Positions 1 to 11,559 of a stretch of DNA of 64,000 bases are shown here, piece by piece. Every line of letters begins with the position of its first letter. Position 1 is the stretch's first letter. A program made the position numbers and the translations under genes. This DNA comes from Lophium mytilinum (taxonomy: Eukaryota > Ascomycota > Dothideomycetes > Mytilinidiales > Mytilinidiaceae). The notes below the pieces were generated by a model. It saw nothing but the letters and a program-made list of their open reading frames with translations. It ran no database searches and was not told the origin of the DNA. The stretch spans positions 441,609 to 505,608 of the forward strand of contig MU004199.1 of NCBI GenBank assembly GCA_010093605.1, given 5' to 3'.

Positions 1-405
1 GAATTTCTTGGCTTAATGTTACCGAGATGCGTTTCTTTCCCACAACTACGCTTTCCGAACTGACTTGGTGGCTTTTTATCCGCGCTAGACCTGGAAATTG
101 TCACAAGATGTGAAGTGAGAGAAGCGCGGAACGGGTAAGGGAGTTTTGATCACTCTTCTACTGGATTATTACACGGCGACAAGAAATAACAGGACTTACG
201 ATGCATTTTGGAGGGTTGTTTCTAGAGAATGGAACTTTGTTGAAGCTAAGAGAAAAAGGAAGGAATGAAGCAATCTAGTCTAATACTTATGAGAAAGTCA
301 AAACGGTGGGACACACGATTGCAATTTAGTCTTCAGAGAAACATGTTAAGCGTGACCTGCTCGAGTATCCAGCGGCCACGGAAAATGGAGTTTTCGTCAG
401 AGCTA
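1..405. other. gene-free window edge
   Basis: I see no supportable gene here. The only reading frames are short and lack domain-like composition. The stretch lies just past the stop codon of the first RING gene, which is on the minus strand, so part of it is probably that gene's 3' untranslated region. Confidence 0.5.
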
Positions 406-2109
406 TTAGTCTTCGAGGTCCATTTCATCCTCGAGATCAGTCTCATCATCGGTATCCATTTCATCTTCCACATCCGTTTTATCTTCGAGAGTTTCATCTT
501 CGTGATTTTCATCTTCGTGATTTTCATCTGGAAAATGAACCTCGTCGAGATGAATGCCCGCTTGGGCCGCCCGGCTGCGAATCGTTTCAATTACGCGCAA
601 TGCGTAAGCTTGTAGCTCCTGGCGATATTGTCCTGGGTTTGCAGCCGCCTGTTCAAGCAGTGCATGCCATTCCTGACGCAGTCTCCTGTATTCGGCCCTT
701 TGCTCTTCGTCATCTCGCTCAAGGAGTACCTCGGTGGTGGGAAGATCTCCATCTTGCTCCATTCCGAGTGCGGTCAAAAGACGTCGCAGCTCATTGCGCA
801 GTCGCTCGAAAGCCGCCTCTTCGTACTGGCTCAAGGATCCCGGATTCATGTTCTGGCGATCCAGAAGCCCTCGGTATTGTTGGTACAGCACCTCATAGCG
901 CCCCATCCACGTATAGCGATCTTCAATTTCGCCTTCGTCATCCTCAACCTCGTCGTCAATATCCATTAGGTCTTCGTCGTCCTCTGGCTCCAAGAGGTAT
1001 TCATCGTCGAAGAGAACGGTTTCGGAGCCAAACGGTCCACCGCGATCGAAATGGGACGGCCACCCACACCCGCGTTCGAGTTGATATTCCTTGATCTTCA
1101 GATAAGGAATAAAAGTCTGCTTCAGCAGTGAGATCTTGACACCAAGCCACACCGCTTGCAGCACGATCCGTTCGACGTGTCGAATATCCTTCCTCCAAGG
1201 TGCCCATTCCGTCTTAACTCGCATGAACGGGGTTAGCCCCCGGTTGACATACTTTTGCACTACTTTGCACAAGCCGCGTGCGACCTCGCCCATTGGTCGT
1301 CCCAGGCTGTACCGATAGTCATAGAGATGGTTGTTGATGACATGCATGATGTCAGAGATTCGATCATACTCATCAGGGTAGGTGACTAGGTTTACCCGCC
1401 CGTGGACTTCCGCCATGACTTGCACCATGTTGGAGATCTCGTGGACGATCAACGCCCGGAAACAGCGCATTGGTGCGTCATCAGGGATGGTAATGGCGCG
1501 AATTTGCCGGAGGTTCATCCGCTCGAAGGCTTCGCGACGGGCTTGGATGGTGCCATTTCGAGCCTCCACTTCCCAGAACTCCTTCCTGCAAAGAGGACAG
1601 CATCCCTTAGAAACAAAGTGCGCTTTGATGCAGCCAATGTGGAACTTGTGGCTGCACGGGAGAGTCACTGGGTAGCCTCCTTCCATATTGGTGTTGTCTG
1701 CGAATGGGAGCTCGGCGAAGATTGTGGCTTCCGCTTGGACTTCGACTGCCGCCGTTTTGAGGTCCTCGAGGCAGACCATGCACGTCCTATCCTCGTCTGG
1801 AATCTCGTCTATGTTGACGATTGCAGGAAGCTCATCCAAGGTTTCTTGCCAGGCTTCTTGGGTTGGCAGACGCTTTAGGTCTGAAGGTTCGCTAGGAACT
1901 GCATCTCGTCTATACTTGTACAAGCCGCTGTAGGTGTAGCGCTCTCGCAACGGGATAGTTGGCACCATCGTTGGAAAGCCGACTTTGTGATGGGATTCCT
2001 GTATTCTGTTTGGTAAGTGCTTAGATGATAAGTGGTTTGGTTGGTTGTTGTGCGGGATGTTGATTTCGAGTCTTTCGAGCTGGACTTCAGCTCGTTTTAT
2101 GTCCTCCAT
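406..2109 (-). CDS. RING-H2 finger protein with acidic repeat tail
   Basis: Uninterrupted 567-codon frame starting at an ATG. A RING-H2 finger lies at about residues 109-180: a CMVCLEDL first pair, then CSHKFHIGC (Cys-x-His-x2-His-x2-Cys), then CPLC. RING-H2 proteins usually act as E3 ubiquitin ligases, so that role is inferred here. The middle region contains a conserved-looking VKISLLKQTFIP stretch. The last 60 or so residues are a run of Glu/Asp-rich short repeats (HEDENHEDE, DVEDEMDTDDE) and are probably disordered. The next gene on the same strand is a shorter paralogue lacking the acidic tail, so the pair looks like a local duplication. The substrate is unknown, and I do not recognise a characterised orthologue. 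Confidence 0.85.
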   Translation of the reverse strand: MEDIKRAEVQLERLEINIPHNNQPNHLSSKHLPNRIQESHHKVGFPTMVPTIPLRERYTYSGLYKYRRDAVPSEPSDLKRLPTQEAWQETLDELPAIVNIDEIPDEDRTCMVCLEDLKTAAVEVQAEATIFAELPFADNTNMEGGYPVTLPCSHKFHIGCIKAHFVSKGCCPLCRKEFWEVEARNGTIQARREAFERMNLRQIRAITIPDDAPMRCFRALIVHEISNMVQVMAEVHGRVNLVTYPDEYDRISDIMHVINNHLYDYRYSLGRPMGEVARGLCKVVQKYVNRGLTPFMRVKTEWAPWRKDIRHVERIVLQAVWLGVKISLLKQTFIPYLKIKEYQLERGCGWPSHFDRGGPFGSETVLFDDEYLLEPEDDEDLMDIDDEVEDDEGEIEDRYTWMGRYEVLYQQYRGLLDRQNMNPGSLSQYEEAAFERLRNELRRLLTALGMEQDGDLPTTEVLLERDDEEQRAEYRRLRQEWHALLEQAAANPGQYRQELQAYALRVIETIRSRAAQAGIHLDEVHFPDENHEDENHEDETLEDKTDVEDEMDTDDETDLEDEMDLED

Positions 2110-2596
2110 TTGCCTGAATTGTCACATCACTTTCCCGAATTTCGAAGTTGTACAGTCACTTTCACCTTAACTTTCTGGAATTACATGCATTTGCTCATTC
2201 ATGGTGAATCAAGCGTGCAGCTTACATTGTTCATGGACAATTCACGAACCTGGACGGCTGCCCTGATTCTCCCATTTACGTATCATGACACGGGCGTTTG
2301 TACTGCAGAATGATTAGCTAGAGTAGACAGAACAAAGTTTTGAACTCCTCGTGGCCTATGTACGGAGCTCAAGATATGGAGACAATACATTCCTGTTGGG
2401 TTTCCCGGGCTGCCCTTACCTTGGCGGCTTCTCGGACAAAGGAATTAAGGGCGAGGCAAAGCTTGAACGAGTAAACATAATGGAACGGTTTTCAGTGCAC
2501 GGGGATTGATGATTTTCGATTGGGGGGTAAGGGTTTCATTGCAGCTACAGCACTTACAAAAGAATGGATGCACGTTCATACGTGCTCACAGAGACT
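2110..2596. other. intergenic region between the RING paralogues
   Basis: No gene seen. It should hold the promoter of the first RING gene and the 3' end of the second, both on the minus strand. No clear TATA box or repeat was recognised. Confidence 0.5.
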
Positions 2597-3565
2597 TCAG
2601 AGCAGATATTCCACGTCGTACATCACCGTGCTGCTGCCGATCGTCTCATTGTGTACCCATCCTTCTGGCCACGGATTGCCCATCATGATTTCGAATTCCC
2701 GAATCTCGAGCAATGGGATGAACGTCTGCTTCAAGAGGCAGACTTTAAGCCCCATCCAAGCTGCATCCAGGATAATAATTTGAAGGCGTCGGATATCTTG
2801 TGCCCAGGCCGGTATCTTCCACCTGGGTTGGTCTGCAAGCTCGACCACATAGTCGTCGACGATTGCCGCGATTAGAGCGTACGCCTGGGTGTATTTGCAG
2901 CCGAGCTGGTTGCCATGCTTGAAGAGTACCAAGTGGATTGTCTTGCAAAGATCCACTACGGGCATGTCATCGTTGTACATGAGGTCTGACCGGCCTTGTA
3001 GCTCTGCAAAAAGGTACATGAAGTGCCAGAGATGCATGGTGATCATTCCACAGAACGACCCAATCCATCCCGAGTCCTCGTGGTAGGCGTCAATTGGTAG
3101 AACGCCGATCTCTTGAAGGTTGAGCTGCTCAAAGGCCTCTCGACGTGCCTCTAGGGTGCCCAGCTTGCGCTCATATAGGTAGTCTTTGCGGCATAGTGGG
3201 CACGAGGTCTGGCTGCGAAAGTGTTCCTTAATGCAGTTAACGTGGAAGCTATGCTTGGTCTCGCAAGTTAGGCTTACCGGACGACCTCCCATCTTGGGTT
3301 CCGCAAAAGGGAGTTCCGCGAGTAGTTCAAGGCCTTCTTCAGGCGGGCTTTCGTCTGTGTTCGCCAAATGTTCGAGGCAAATGACACAGATCCTATGCTG
3401 TGCAGGAATGTCCTCCGGGGCCACATCAGGGAAGTTATCCAAAGTCTGCAGCCAGTCATCTCGCGATGGAAGACGACCTGGAACTGCCTGCACGGGTCTC
3501 AGAGTGGCGTCCATTGCCGTCAAGCCACCGAACATGTGGTAGTCTCGGAGGGTTGGCCTCGCCAT
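2597..3565 (-). CDS. RING-H2 finger protein, paralogue of the neighbour
   Basis: Intact 322-codon frame from ATG. A RING-H2 finger spans about residues 58-125: CVICLEHL, then a His-rich CETKHSFHVNC segment, then CPLCRKDY. It parallels the adjacent 567-residue protein along its length: a similar pre-RING segment, the LAELPFA spacer inside the finger, and a C-terminal WMGLKVCLLKQTFIP block ending in EYLL, where the larger protein continues into its acidic tail. The CETKH arm has one or two extra residues between Cys and His compared with its paralogue. Probable ubiquitin ligase, inferred from the finger only. The two genes lie in direct orientation, about 490 bp apart. Confidence 0.85.
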   Translation of the reverse strand: MARPTLRDYHMFGGLTAMDATLRPVQAVPGRLPSRDDWLQTLDNFPDVAPEDIPAQHRICVICLEHLANTDESPPEEGLELLAELPFAEPKMGGRPVSLTCETKHSFHVNCIKEHFRSQTSCPLCRKDYLYERKLGTLEARREAFEQLNLQEIGVLPIDAYHEDSGWIGSFCGMITMHLWHFMYLFAELQGRSDLMYNDDMPVVDLCKTIHLVLFKHGNQLGCKYTQAYALIAAIVDDYVVELADQPRWKIPAWAQDIRRLQIIILDAAWMGLKVCLLKQTFIPLLEIREFEIMMGNPWPEGWVHNETIGSSTVMYDVEYLL

Positions 3566-4191
3566 GTCGTGCTATTGCTGTTGTTATTGCCGATCAAGTA
3601 AGTTCTGGGGGCCGAACGAATGGATATTTGTGCTTAAGAATTCTCTGAGGGACTTGGTGGAAAGAGCGGGGTTGCGGCTTCATCGATTGGGACATGAGGT
3701 AGGTAGATTTATGGACCTCAGCCTACATTGGTCTACAACAATTGTCCAAGCATCCTCGACTTACACCTCGCCTTCACAGTTAACATTGCAGCTTACACTG
3801 TGTAATACATGTGCCATACACAATGAGTGGCCTGACTCAAGTCCCATAGACCCAGCAGAATATGTGGTGTAATAGTACGGGCGTAGGTACCGTCCCCACG
3901 GATGGCGACCGAAGCGCAAGTGTCGTTTGTCGACTTAACGAGATTGCTACCGAGACAGACATCGCGATGAGTCGAGTATAGACTGTATAGAGGGAGTTTA
4001 GGGGAGTTTAGGGGTGTTTATAGGATTTAGACGTGTGCGTAAAGATGAGTGAGTTGATGCAAGAACTAATGCATTGAGCCATCTTCCAGGCAACGTAGAA
4101 TTTAAACATAGATGCGATGAAACCGTAGCTTGCGAACGAAGTTACCTTGATTTGATCCCGATCCCTTGGGAGAACGTCGGAGAGTCCTCGA
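3566..4191. other. gene-free intergenic stretch
   Basis: Contains the upstream region of the second RING gene and the 3' flank of the AA9 gene. Near 3999-4020 there is a small tandem GGGAGTTTA-type repeat. I see no coding frame or RNA gene. Confidence 0.5.
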
Positions 4192-5363
4192 TCACAGACA
4201 CTGCGAGTAGAAGTCGCTTGACTTCGTGCATGTCGAACCACTCGCACAAATCGTGCATCCGCTGTACGTACTACCTCCGCACTGGCCGAATTTCACGACT
4301 GCTGCGCACGCGGCTGCTGAGCTCGCCACTGCGGCCGCCGAACTTGACTTCACCGCCGTTGCGAGCGTTGTATGAGCTGCTGAAGAGGCGGCACCACCTG
4401 TACCCCCAGTACCCGCACCACCGTTGCCAGCACCACTGCCCGGCCACACGGATGGTCCGGGGATAGTGTATGTAGTTGCAGTCATAGCGGACGGGGAGTC
4501 GATGTTGAAGTCTAGACCAGGGTCGCTGGCGCTGTAGGCACCGGGGAAAGCAACAAGGTAGGAGGAGTCGGGCGAGGCGGTACCGGCGCCTGTCACGATG
4601 AGTTGAGCGCATTCGGGATAGACTATGTTGTCATTGTTAGCAGATGTAGGTATGAGGTTATGATAGGATGAGCACGGACGTTGTGGGTTGTTTGCTTGAT
4701 GGACAGCGATCAGTTCATGCCGGATGAGGTATTCGCCTGGAGTAAGAGATGCGGGGACTGTCGTCGTCCAGTTCAGGGTATCTGTGATTTGGTCGCCAGC
4801 CCATATGCCAGCATTTTGGGTGCCGCTTATCAGGCCGGCTTGATCGATTTTGAACTGGGCTAGATTAGAGATCGGTTATGGCATTGGAGGGATGCATACA
4901 AACCCAGACGGTTCCGGAGCCATCCCAAGAGTTGCAGCCCGCAGCTGGACATTTCGCTAGATAGACAAGCACGGAGGCAGGCCTATGTGTCCACTGCGTC
5001 CAGTGCGCGAGTATTGTATCTCCTGCTTTGACGGTTGCGGAGACGCCGGTTCCAGTTAGGCCAGGGTTGTTGCATCTGAGGTTTACAGTCGTGAGGTCGG
5101 CAAGAAGAAGCGGGTTGTATCCGGGGTATTGGCGCTCGATGGATACCTGGCCGTCAGCTGAGTTGTAGGGTTGCCAACTGAAGAGATATTAGCTAGTGTT
5201 AAAGTAGAAAGGCGAGGGAGCGGAGGAACGAAGACAGAAGAACACAAGAGATGACGTACCCATCGTACTCCTTTCCCTCCATTGTGTAAACCCCAACGCC
5301 GCCATGCGCACTTGCTAGGCTCACCAGTGCCGCAATAGTCGCGAACGCAAGGCGGAGGACCAT
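4192..5363 (-). CDS. AA9 lytic polysaccharide monooxygenase with CBM1
   Basis: Four exons on the minus strand: 5363-5260, 5177-4904, 4854-4680 and 4622-4192. All introns are GT-AG and the phases close, giving 327 residues. A 19-residue signal peptide is followed by HGGVG, so the mature N-terminal His is the first ligand of the copper histidine brace. The second brace His lies in HWTQWTHRPASV, and the probable axial Tyr in LYPECAQL. Family blocks VWFKIDQAGL and YLIRHELIAVHQANNPQ are present. A Ser/Ala/Gly-rich linker leads to a C-terminal CBM1 with FGQCGG and six cysteines. AA9 enzymes cleave cellulose oxidatively, and CBM1 binds crystalline cellulose. The usual His-x-Gly-Pro after the second His reads His-Arg-Pro here. 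A TATA-like TATATA lies upstream near 5521-5530. Confidence 0.93.
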
Positions 5364-6389
5364 GATGGCAGTTTTTGAGTCGTGACTATTGTAGGTTCTA
5401 CTTATTTGTTTCCTTCCTTGGTCGTTGACCTAATGAACTAAGAATTGTATGGAAAGTAAAGACTCAAAGGCAGAAGTCCAACTCGGAAGCAAATCGTCCA
5501 AGAGCTCAGGTTCCAAGCCTGTTTATATACCTCCAAGCACCCGTTGTTCACCTCGGCTGACGTTCAAAAATTGAATCTACCCGTGATGCACCCCGGGTAT
5601 TGGCGTCGCGTTTCCCAGCCTGAAACGTCCCTTGGCATCAAAGCTTCGCGCCCAACTACCGACAGGTCCCGGGTTTGATTATTCTCCAGGAACCATCTAG
5701 TCAAGCTTTCAGCATACCACTATATGGCGGGCGACTTTCCACCAGGGGCGTCCAATAAGGTTCTCGAAGTGTGAGGCATGGAACGGCGAATCAGTCGGTC
5801 CGGCGGGCGAGGTTTCCGGCAGGGATGAGAGGCGAGATGAAGAAGCCGGGGTCACGATGTGCGGAGGTGTGATCTCCGCGTAGTTTCGGATGCGCTTGGG
5901 AGGGCGATGATGGAGAAGAGTCAGCACCAGAGGTAGTGGTGTATGGGATGTATAACAAAGTGTCTTTGGTATATTGTTTAGTATGAAGAGGATTTGTAGT
6001 GAATTGTGCTTAAATTCGTCCATGAAGCGTGAGGAAAACCCGAAAGTAACAAACCCTTACCATGAGAGTACAAACGTCTGTGTGACTTACCTGAGCTCCA
6101 AGTTTCTCGCCAGCTACAGCAAAATTCTTGTCCTCGACAGGCGTTGAATGCAAACATGAAACAGGTGCGGGAGTAAGAATCTTGCGTCGGGATACGGACC
6201 GTTTCTAATATAAACACCATATATTGCGGGGCACCCACCACTCAATATCCCAGACGCCTCTCAGACGACCACTTCATCTCGCGTTCATCAGTCTCCCATG
6301 CCAATAGCGGAAAATCGATATCATGAAACGTGGCAAAGGCCGGAAAAACCTGGAGACGTGTATCGGGCTCTGATAGACAAGTTGTGCGC
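5364..6389. other. gene-free promoter and intergenic region
   Basis: The first 200 bp are the AA9 promoter, with a TATA-like element near 5525 and several CCCGGG/CCCCGG triplets that could suit a CreA-type repressor (inference). The remainder has short frames with no recognisable domains. Confidence 0.45.
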
Positions 6390-6821
6390 CTAGTCCTGCG
6401 TCCATAAAGTTTGTTGGCAATTGCGAAGCAGCTCCGGTAGACTTATCACAACCCGGAGAGCCACCTCTAGGTCTTTGGCAAGTCCCTAGATCGAAACTGT
6501 CAGGTAGCCTCTCTCTAGCTCGGTGGCCGTAGACTTGTTGGCCTTAATGTAGATAGGCTGGGGGTGCAGGATGCCCATGAATCTCCGCAGCTCGCTACCG
6601 GGCCAGGTGCTCTTATAGACAATATCAATGGTGTTAAGGTTAATGCGGGTGTAGTGTGCGCATGTCTAGACCTAAAGGTGGCGGATATTCTAGTTCTTTG
6701 GGGCCGGGAAGCCTAGTTCGTCCGCTAGAAGCCAGATTTTGGCAAGAAATATGGACAGGACGTCTGGCGCGTTCTTGGTCTTCTCAAAGCGGTCGTGCTT
6801 GTAGAGCCACTTCACAAGCAC
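6390..6821 (-). pseudogene. BTB/POZ-domain gene relic
   Basis: One minus-strand frame reads through a segment resembling the C-terminal half of a fungal BTB/POZ domain: VKWLYKHDRFEKTK, then IFLAKIWLLADELGFPAPKN, the usual Trp-Leu-Tyr and Leu-Ala-Asp-x-Leu landmarks. Three in-frame TAG codons follow at 6690-6692, 6672-6674 and 6666-6668, and another TAG lies further on. Readable protein-like sequence continues between and after the stops. CAG-to-TAG changes would explain these stops and fit C-to-T mutation of duplicated DNA (RIP). No start codon or upstream half is visible, so this is a fragment rather than a broken whole gene. Confidence 0.6.
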
Positions 6822-7847
6822 TCCTAGGGTCTGTTAATCTTTGTCTAGAAGCCTAGCGTATATTGTATTCATAAGCGCGTTTTTCTGAGGTCATCAAAGG
6901 CTGCAATGATGACGGGGACGCGGAAGGCTGCTGGCGTCGCTCGAGACGCGAAAGTCGATCGAGTCCCATCCGCAGTGGCCACTTATCGATCTCAATCGCA
7001 TCTCTCAGGACTCCTTGAGATGAGGAGCAACTTATCGAAGCCTGATTGATGAAGTATCGTGGTAGATGACAGCAAGGGCTTTCGGATGTTGGTAGGCGGG
7101 ACGCATAGTTTTGCGCCCTCTTAACGAGTTATTTTGAATCCCTCTTCTTTCGTCCAATCTCTTAACTCGCACTTGGAAGAGTGGCCGGGCCGAATCCTCG
7201 AATCGTGCTCTGGTGCATCGTCTTGAAAGCTTACGCATAAGGTCATGTAGGCCCCAAGGACGGCGGCGTGAATCGGATGGGATACACGTGCGGATGCATG
7301 TAGAAGTGAGTGCTCAGAAGAAGCCCTCTGATTCCTCCGGCCCCAGATAGAAGGTGGTGAATGCATAGGGTGGAGGGGTGGAGATACACTCGAAAAGGGG
7401 CGGGGGTAGTTTTCCTGCCCTAGAAAGCAGTGACGGGCTTTGAGCAGACGTCAAAAGACAATTGAGCGAAGAATAGTGGCTCAAGAGATGCGAATAAGGC
7501 CAAAATCGGTGTCAAGGTAGATGAGGATGTAGATAAGTAAGGCAGGGAGGATCGTGAGGCGCTGGTTGGTGTTGAGCTAGCCCCCCCGGGATCGGCGGTC
7601 GGCGGAATTAATCAGTGATGATGCTGCCATCCGGGCTCGGCAAAGACGCGCGACGATAATCAGACTCGACTTCTTCGCCTCTCCAACTTCACCACCACCA
7701 CCCTCCTCTGCATTGCCCTCTCTGCACACAGCCATCTCCTGTGCAGAAGGCGTCCCCTCTTTCTTCAAGGCCAACGAGGCAGCCGAGATCCTCACGACAC
7801 CGGGTTTCTCTTGCCACCCCCGGCCAGATTTCAAATCATCCTTCAGC
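6822..7847. other. upstream region of Lon gene
   Basis: No gene is supported. The last few hundred bases form the promoter and leader of the Lon gene and are pyrimidine-rich near 7680-7740. Short frames on both strands look like shadows or noise. Confidence 0.45.
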
Positions 7848-10800
7848 ATGCTCTGCGGCCAGCGACAAACATGGCGGGCAGCTCTGCAGCACGCATCGCG
7901 GACCTCATATAGACAGCAGCTTTCATCCTCATCACCGGTGCACTGCGCTCGTCGCCTATATAGCATTTCTCCGGCCCAGTACTCGACTCCCTTGGAGCGG
8001 TGCCGCCTCGTACCCTCGAGCCTCAACAACACACGCAACTTCTCCTCGAGCGCGACATGGCGGAAGGACAAGTCAACCAAGCCACCGCCAGATGTCCCAG
8101 AGTCTGACGAGGTCAAGGAGGCAGAGGAAGATGGGAAGGACAACACAGAGCCAGAGGCCAGGGAGCGCAAGGACTTGGAGAAGAGCACTGATGCCAAAAG
8201 CAAGACCCCAGATCCGATTCCTTCGTCAAAGTCTGCCGAGGGCAAGAGTGCAACAGCTGGAGGCAATGGTGCTGAGTCTGGTGCTACTGGAGAAGGCGGC
8301 GCAAAGCGGCGGAGGGCAGCAGCCGACAAAGCAGTCGCCAAACCATCACCTCCCGAAGTCTATCCACAAGTCATGGCCATTCCAATCACAAAGCGTCCCA
8401 TGTTTCCGGGTTTCTACAAAGCCATCACCATCAAGAATCGCGAGGTAGCAAAGGCCTTGTCGGATATGATGAGCAGAGGACAACCATACATTGGAGCTTT
8501 CATGTTCAAGGATGACAACGCGGACAAGGACACAATCAACAGTCCGGATGAGATCTACGACGTCGGCACTTTCTGCCAAATCACCAGTCTCTTCACTGTC
8601 CCGGCGGGCCAAAACAGCGAAGCGGCGACTACAGCAGTCCTCTACCCTCACCGGCGAATCAAGATGACATCTCTGATTAAGCCGAACTACACTGGCTCGA
8701 AGGAGGGTGATACTAGCAAGGTTGAAGTTGCCGCGATTAAGGCGACATTGGAAGAGTCGACGGAGAAGGCACAGGATGAACCGGCAGAGGAGAAGAAGCC
8801 AGAGTCAGAGGATAACAAGGGCGACGTTGTTGCAAGCTTCGAAGAGACTGCCGCAGACTCGCAGAAGTTGGAGAAGCCAGACTTCTACTACGAGCCGACA
8901 GCTTTCCTTCGAGAACGGCCAGTGACTCTCATCAATGTGGAGAACATCCCGGAGCAGCCATACGAGAGGACCAACATGCAGATCCGTGCTCTTGTCAGCG
9001 AGATTGTCAACACCTTCAAGGAGGTAGCTAACCTCAACAATCTCTTCCGCGACCAGGTGTCAGCATTCAGCAACAGTCAGAACTCGGGCAATGTCGGAGA
9101 GGAGCCTGGAAAGCTAGCAGATTTCGCAGCATCAGTCGCACAGGCTGAATCTGCCGAGCTACAGGAGATCATGGACGAAGAAGACATGCAGACCCGTCTC
9201 ACCAAGGCTCTCACTGCATTGAAGAAGGAGCTCATGAATGCTCAGCTGCAGAAGAAGATCGTATCGGATGTCGAGAGCAAGATCCACAAGAAACAGCGAG
9301 AATACTGGCTGATGGAGCAGATGAAGGGCATCAAGCGCGAGCTTGGTCTGGAGTCTGATGGAAAGGAGAAACTGATTCAGACTTTCCAGGAGAAGGCCAA
9401 TCGACTATCCATGCCCGAGGCGGTCAAGAAGGTGTTCGACGAGGAGCTCAGCAAGCTCGCACACTTGGAACAAGCCGCATCAGAGTTCAACGTCACTCGC
9501 AATTACCTCGACTGGCTCACACAGATGCCATGGGGTCAACGTAGCGCTGAGAATTTCGGAATCAAGCATGCCATGACCGTTCTCGACGAAGATCACTACG
9601 GACTCAAGGACGTCAAGGATCGGATTCTGGAATTCATCGCCGTCGGTAAGCTCCGTGGCACTGTCGAGGGTAAGATTCTTTGCATGGTCGGACCTCCAGG
9701 TGTTGGCAAAACAAGTATCGGCAAGTCGATTGCGAGGGCTCTCGGCAGGCAGTACTACAGGTTCAGTGTAGGTGGCCTTGCTGATGTAGCTGAGATCAAG
9801 GGACACCGGAGAACCTATGTCGGTGCCTTGCCAGGAAGAATCATTCAAGCTCTCAAGAAGGTCCAAACTGAGAATCCACTCATTCTCATTGATGAAGTCG
9901 ACAAAATCGGCAAGGTAGCACATCCTCAACCCCTGCGCCGTCACCCTTTACTAAACATTCGTCAGGGCCACAACGGAGATCCATCATCCGCACTGCTGGA
10001 ACTCCTCGATCCCGAGCAGAACAATTCTTTCCTTGACCACTACATGGACGTCCCAGTGGATCTGTCCAAGGTACTGTTTGTGTGTACGGCTAACATGACT
10101 GATACCATTCCTCGCCCGCTATTGGACCGCATGGAATTGATTGAGCTCTCTGGATACGTCGCCGACGAAAAGATGGCTATCGCTGACCGATATCTTGCTC
10201 CCGCTGCCAAACAGCTCAGCGGGCTCGACGGTGTTGACGTACAGCTCGAAAACTCCGCCATCGTGGAACTGATCAACAAGTACTGCCGTGAAAGCGGTGT
10301 CCGAAACCTCAAGAAGCAAATCGAGAAGGTATACCGGAAAGCGTCGTTGAAGATCGTACAGGACATTGGCGAAGACGACGTTCTCTCAGAAGCCAAGGCC
10401 TTGACAGAGGAAGGTAAGGCCGCACAAGAGGAAGCTGCGAAAGACGAGACCGACGTGAACGAAACATCCCAAAACATCGCCAACGAGACTACCGAGATTC
10501 CCCGCATCGCTCTGAAGGTTCCCGACTCCGTCCATGTATCCATCACCAAAGACAACCTCGCAGACTACGTCGGCCCTCCCGTCTTCACCTCGGACCGCAT
10601 CTACGAGACCACCCCTCCCGGAGTCGCAATGGGTCTCGCCTGGACCCAGATGGGCGGCGCCGCTCTCTACGTCGAATCCATCATCGAGAACGCCCTCTCG
10701 TACTCCTCCCACCCGGGCCTCCAGCAAACCGGCAACCTCCGCCCCGTCATGAAGGAATCCGTCTCCATCGCCTACAGCTTCGCCAAAGGCGTCATCGCAC

Positions 10801-11355
10801 GCGACTTCCCCAAGAACCGCTTCTTCGAGCACGCCCGCGTCCACCTGCACTGCCCGGAAGGCGCCGTGCCCAAAGACGGCCCGAGCGCTGGCATCACTAT
10901 GGCCACGAGCCTGCTCAGCCTCGCCATCAACGAGCCCCTCGACCCAACCATCGCCATGACCGGCGAGCTGACCGTTACGGGGAAGGTGCTGCGGATTGGT
11001 GGGCTGCGGGAGAAGACGGTCGCGGCGAGACGTGCTGGCGCTAAGATGATCATCTTCCCAGAGGATAATCTTAGCGACTGGCTGGAGTTGCCTGAGGTAA
11101 GCCTGAAGACTTTCAACCCCCTATCAGAGCCTGCAAACTAACACATAATAGAACATCAAAGCCGGCATCGCGGGCAAGCCTGTGGGCTGGTACCGCGACG
11201 TTTTCGGCCTCGTGTTCCCGGGCCTGGATCGCGAGGCCGCGAACGCGCTGTGGAAGAAGGAGCTGAAGAAGCCCAAGGGGGCTTCTGCCCGGAAAGCGCT
11301 CCCGCAGCAGCAGGGGGAGGAGGCGGAGGTTGAGGAGGCGGAGGAGGAGGATTAG
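7848..11355 (+). CDS. pim1: mitochondrial Lon protease
   Basis: ATP-dependent serine protease of the mitochondrial matrix that degrades damaged proteins. Exons 7848-9914, 9966-11096 and 11152-11355 give 1,133 residues. Both introns are GT-AG; the first is 51 bp and in frame, so it is easily missed. The N-terminus (MLCGQRQTWRAALQHASR) is Arg-rich without acids, as expected of a mitochondrial presequence. A reading frame runs upstream but has no ATG before 7848. The Lon N-domain is followed by an AAA+ module with Walker A GPPGVGKTS at about 615 and Walker B ILIDEVDKIGK at about 680. The protease domain carries Ser996 in DGPSAG and Lys1039 in GGLREKT, the 43-residue spacing of bacterial Lon. An acidic Glu-rich insert and tail are fungal-type additions. 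Confidence 0.96.
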
Positions 11356-11559
11356 GTGGGTGGGTGGGTGAGGGGAGAGGGGTGTGGATGGGAGAGGAGA
11401 GCTTTGTATAATAGATAATGAGCCTAAATGGCAGCCGCTGTGGCGGCGGTTTTGACAACTGCATAGCACTGGCGTTGCCGCCCCTGGCCGGTGCGGGGGC
11501 GGTGTAGGTGGGGCTTGTATATAGCCTGGTTTGGGCCCCCCCAGGAGTGGGGGGAATAG
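11356..11559. other. 3' flank of the Lon gene
   Basis: G-rich 3' region with a run of GGTGGGTGGGTGAGG after the stop. No other gene is seen before the satellite begins. Confidence 0.4.

Noticed and set aside
7713-7847. Upstream extension of the Lon frame by 45 codons
   Set aside because: It begins at TTG, not ATG. The ATG at 7848 starts a typical mitochondrial presequence.
7577-8341. 254-codon open frame antisense to the Lon 5' end
   Set aside because: It overlaps the well supported Lon presequence exon, has low-complexity Ser/Ala composition and no domain; a shadow frame.
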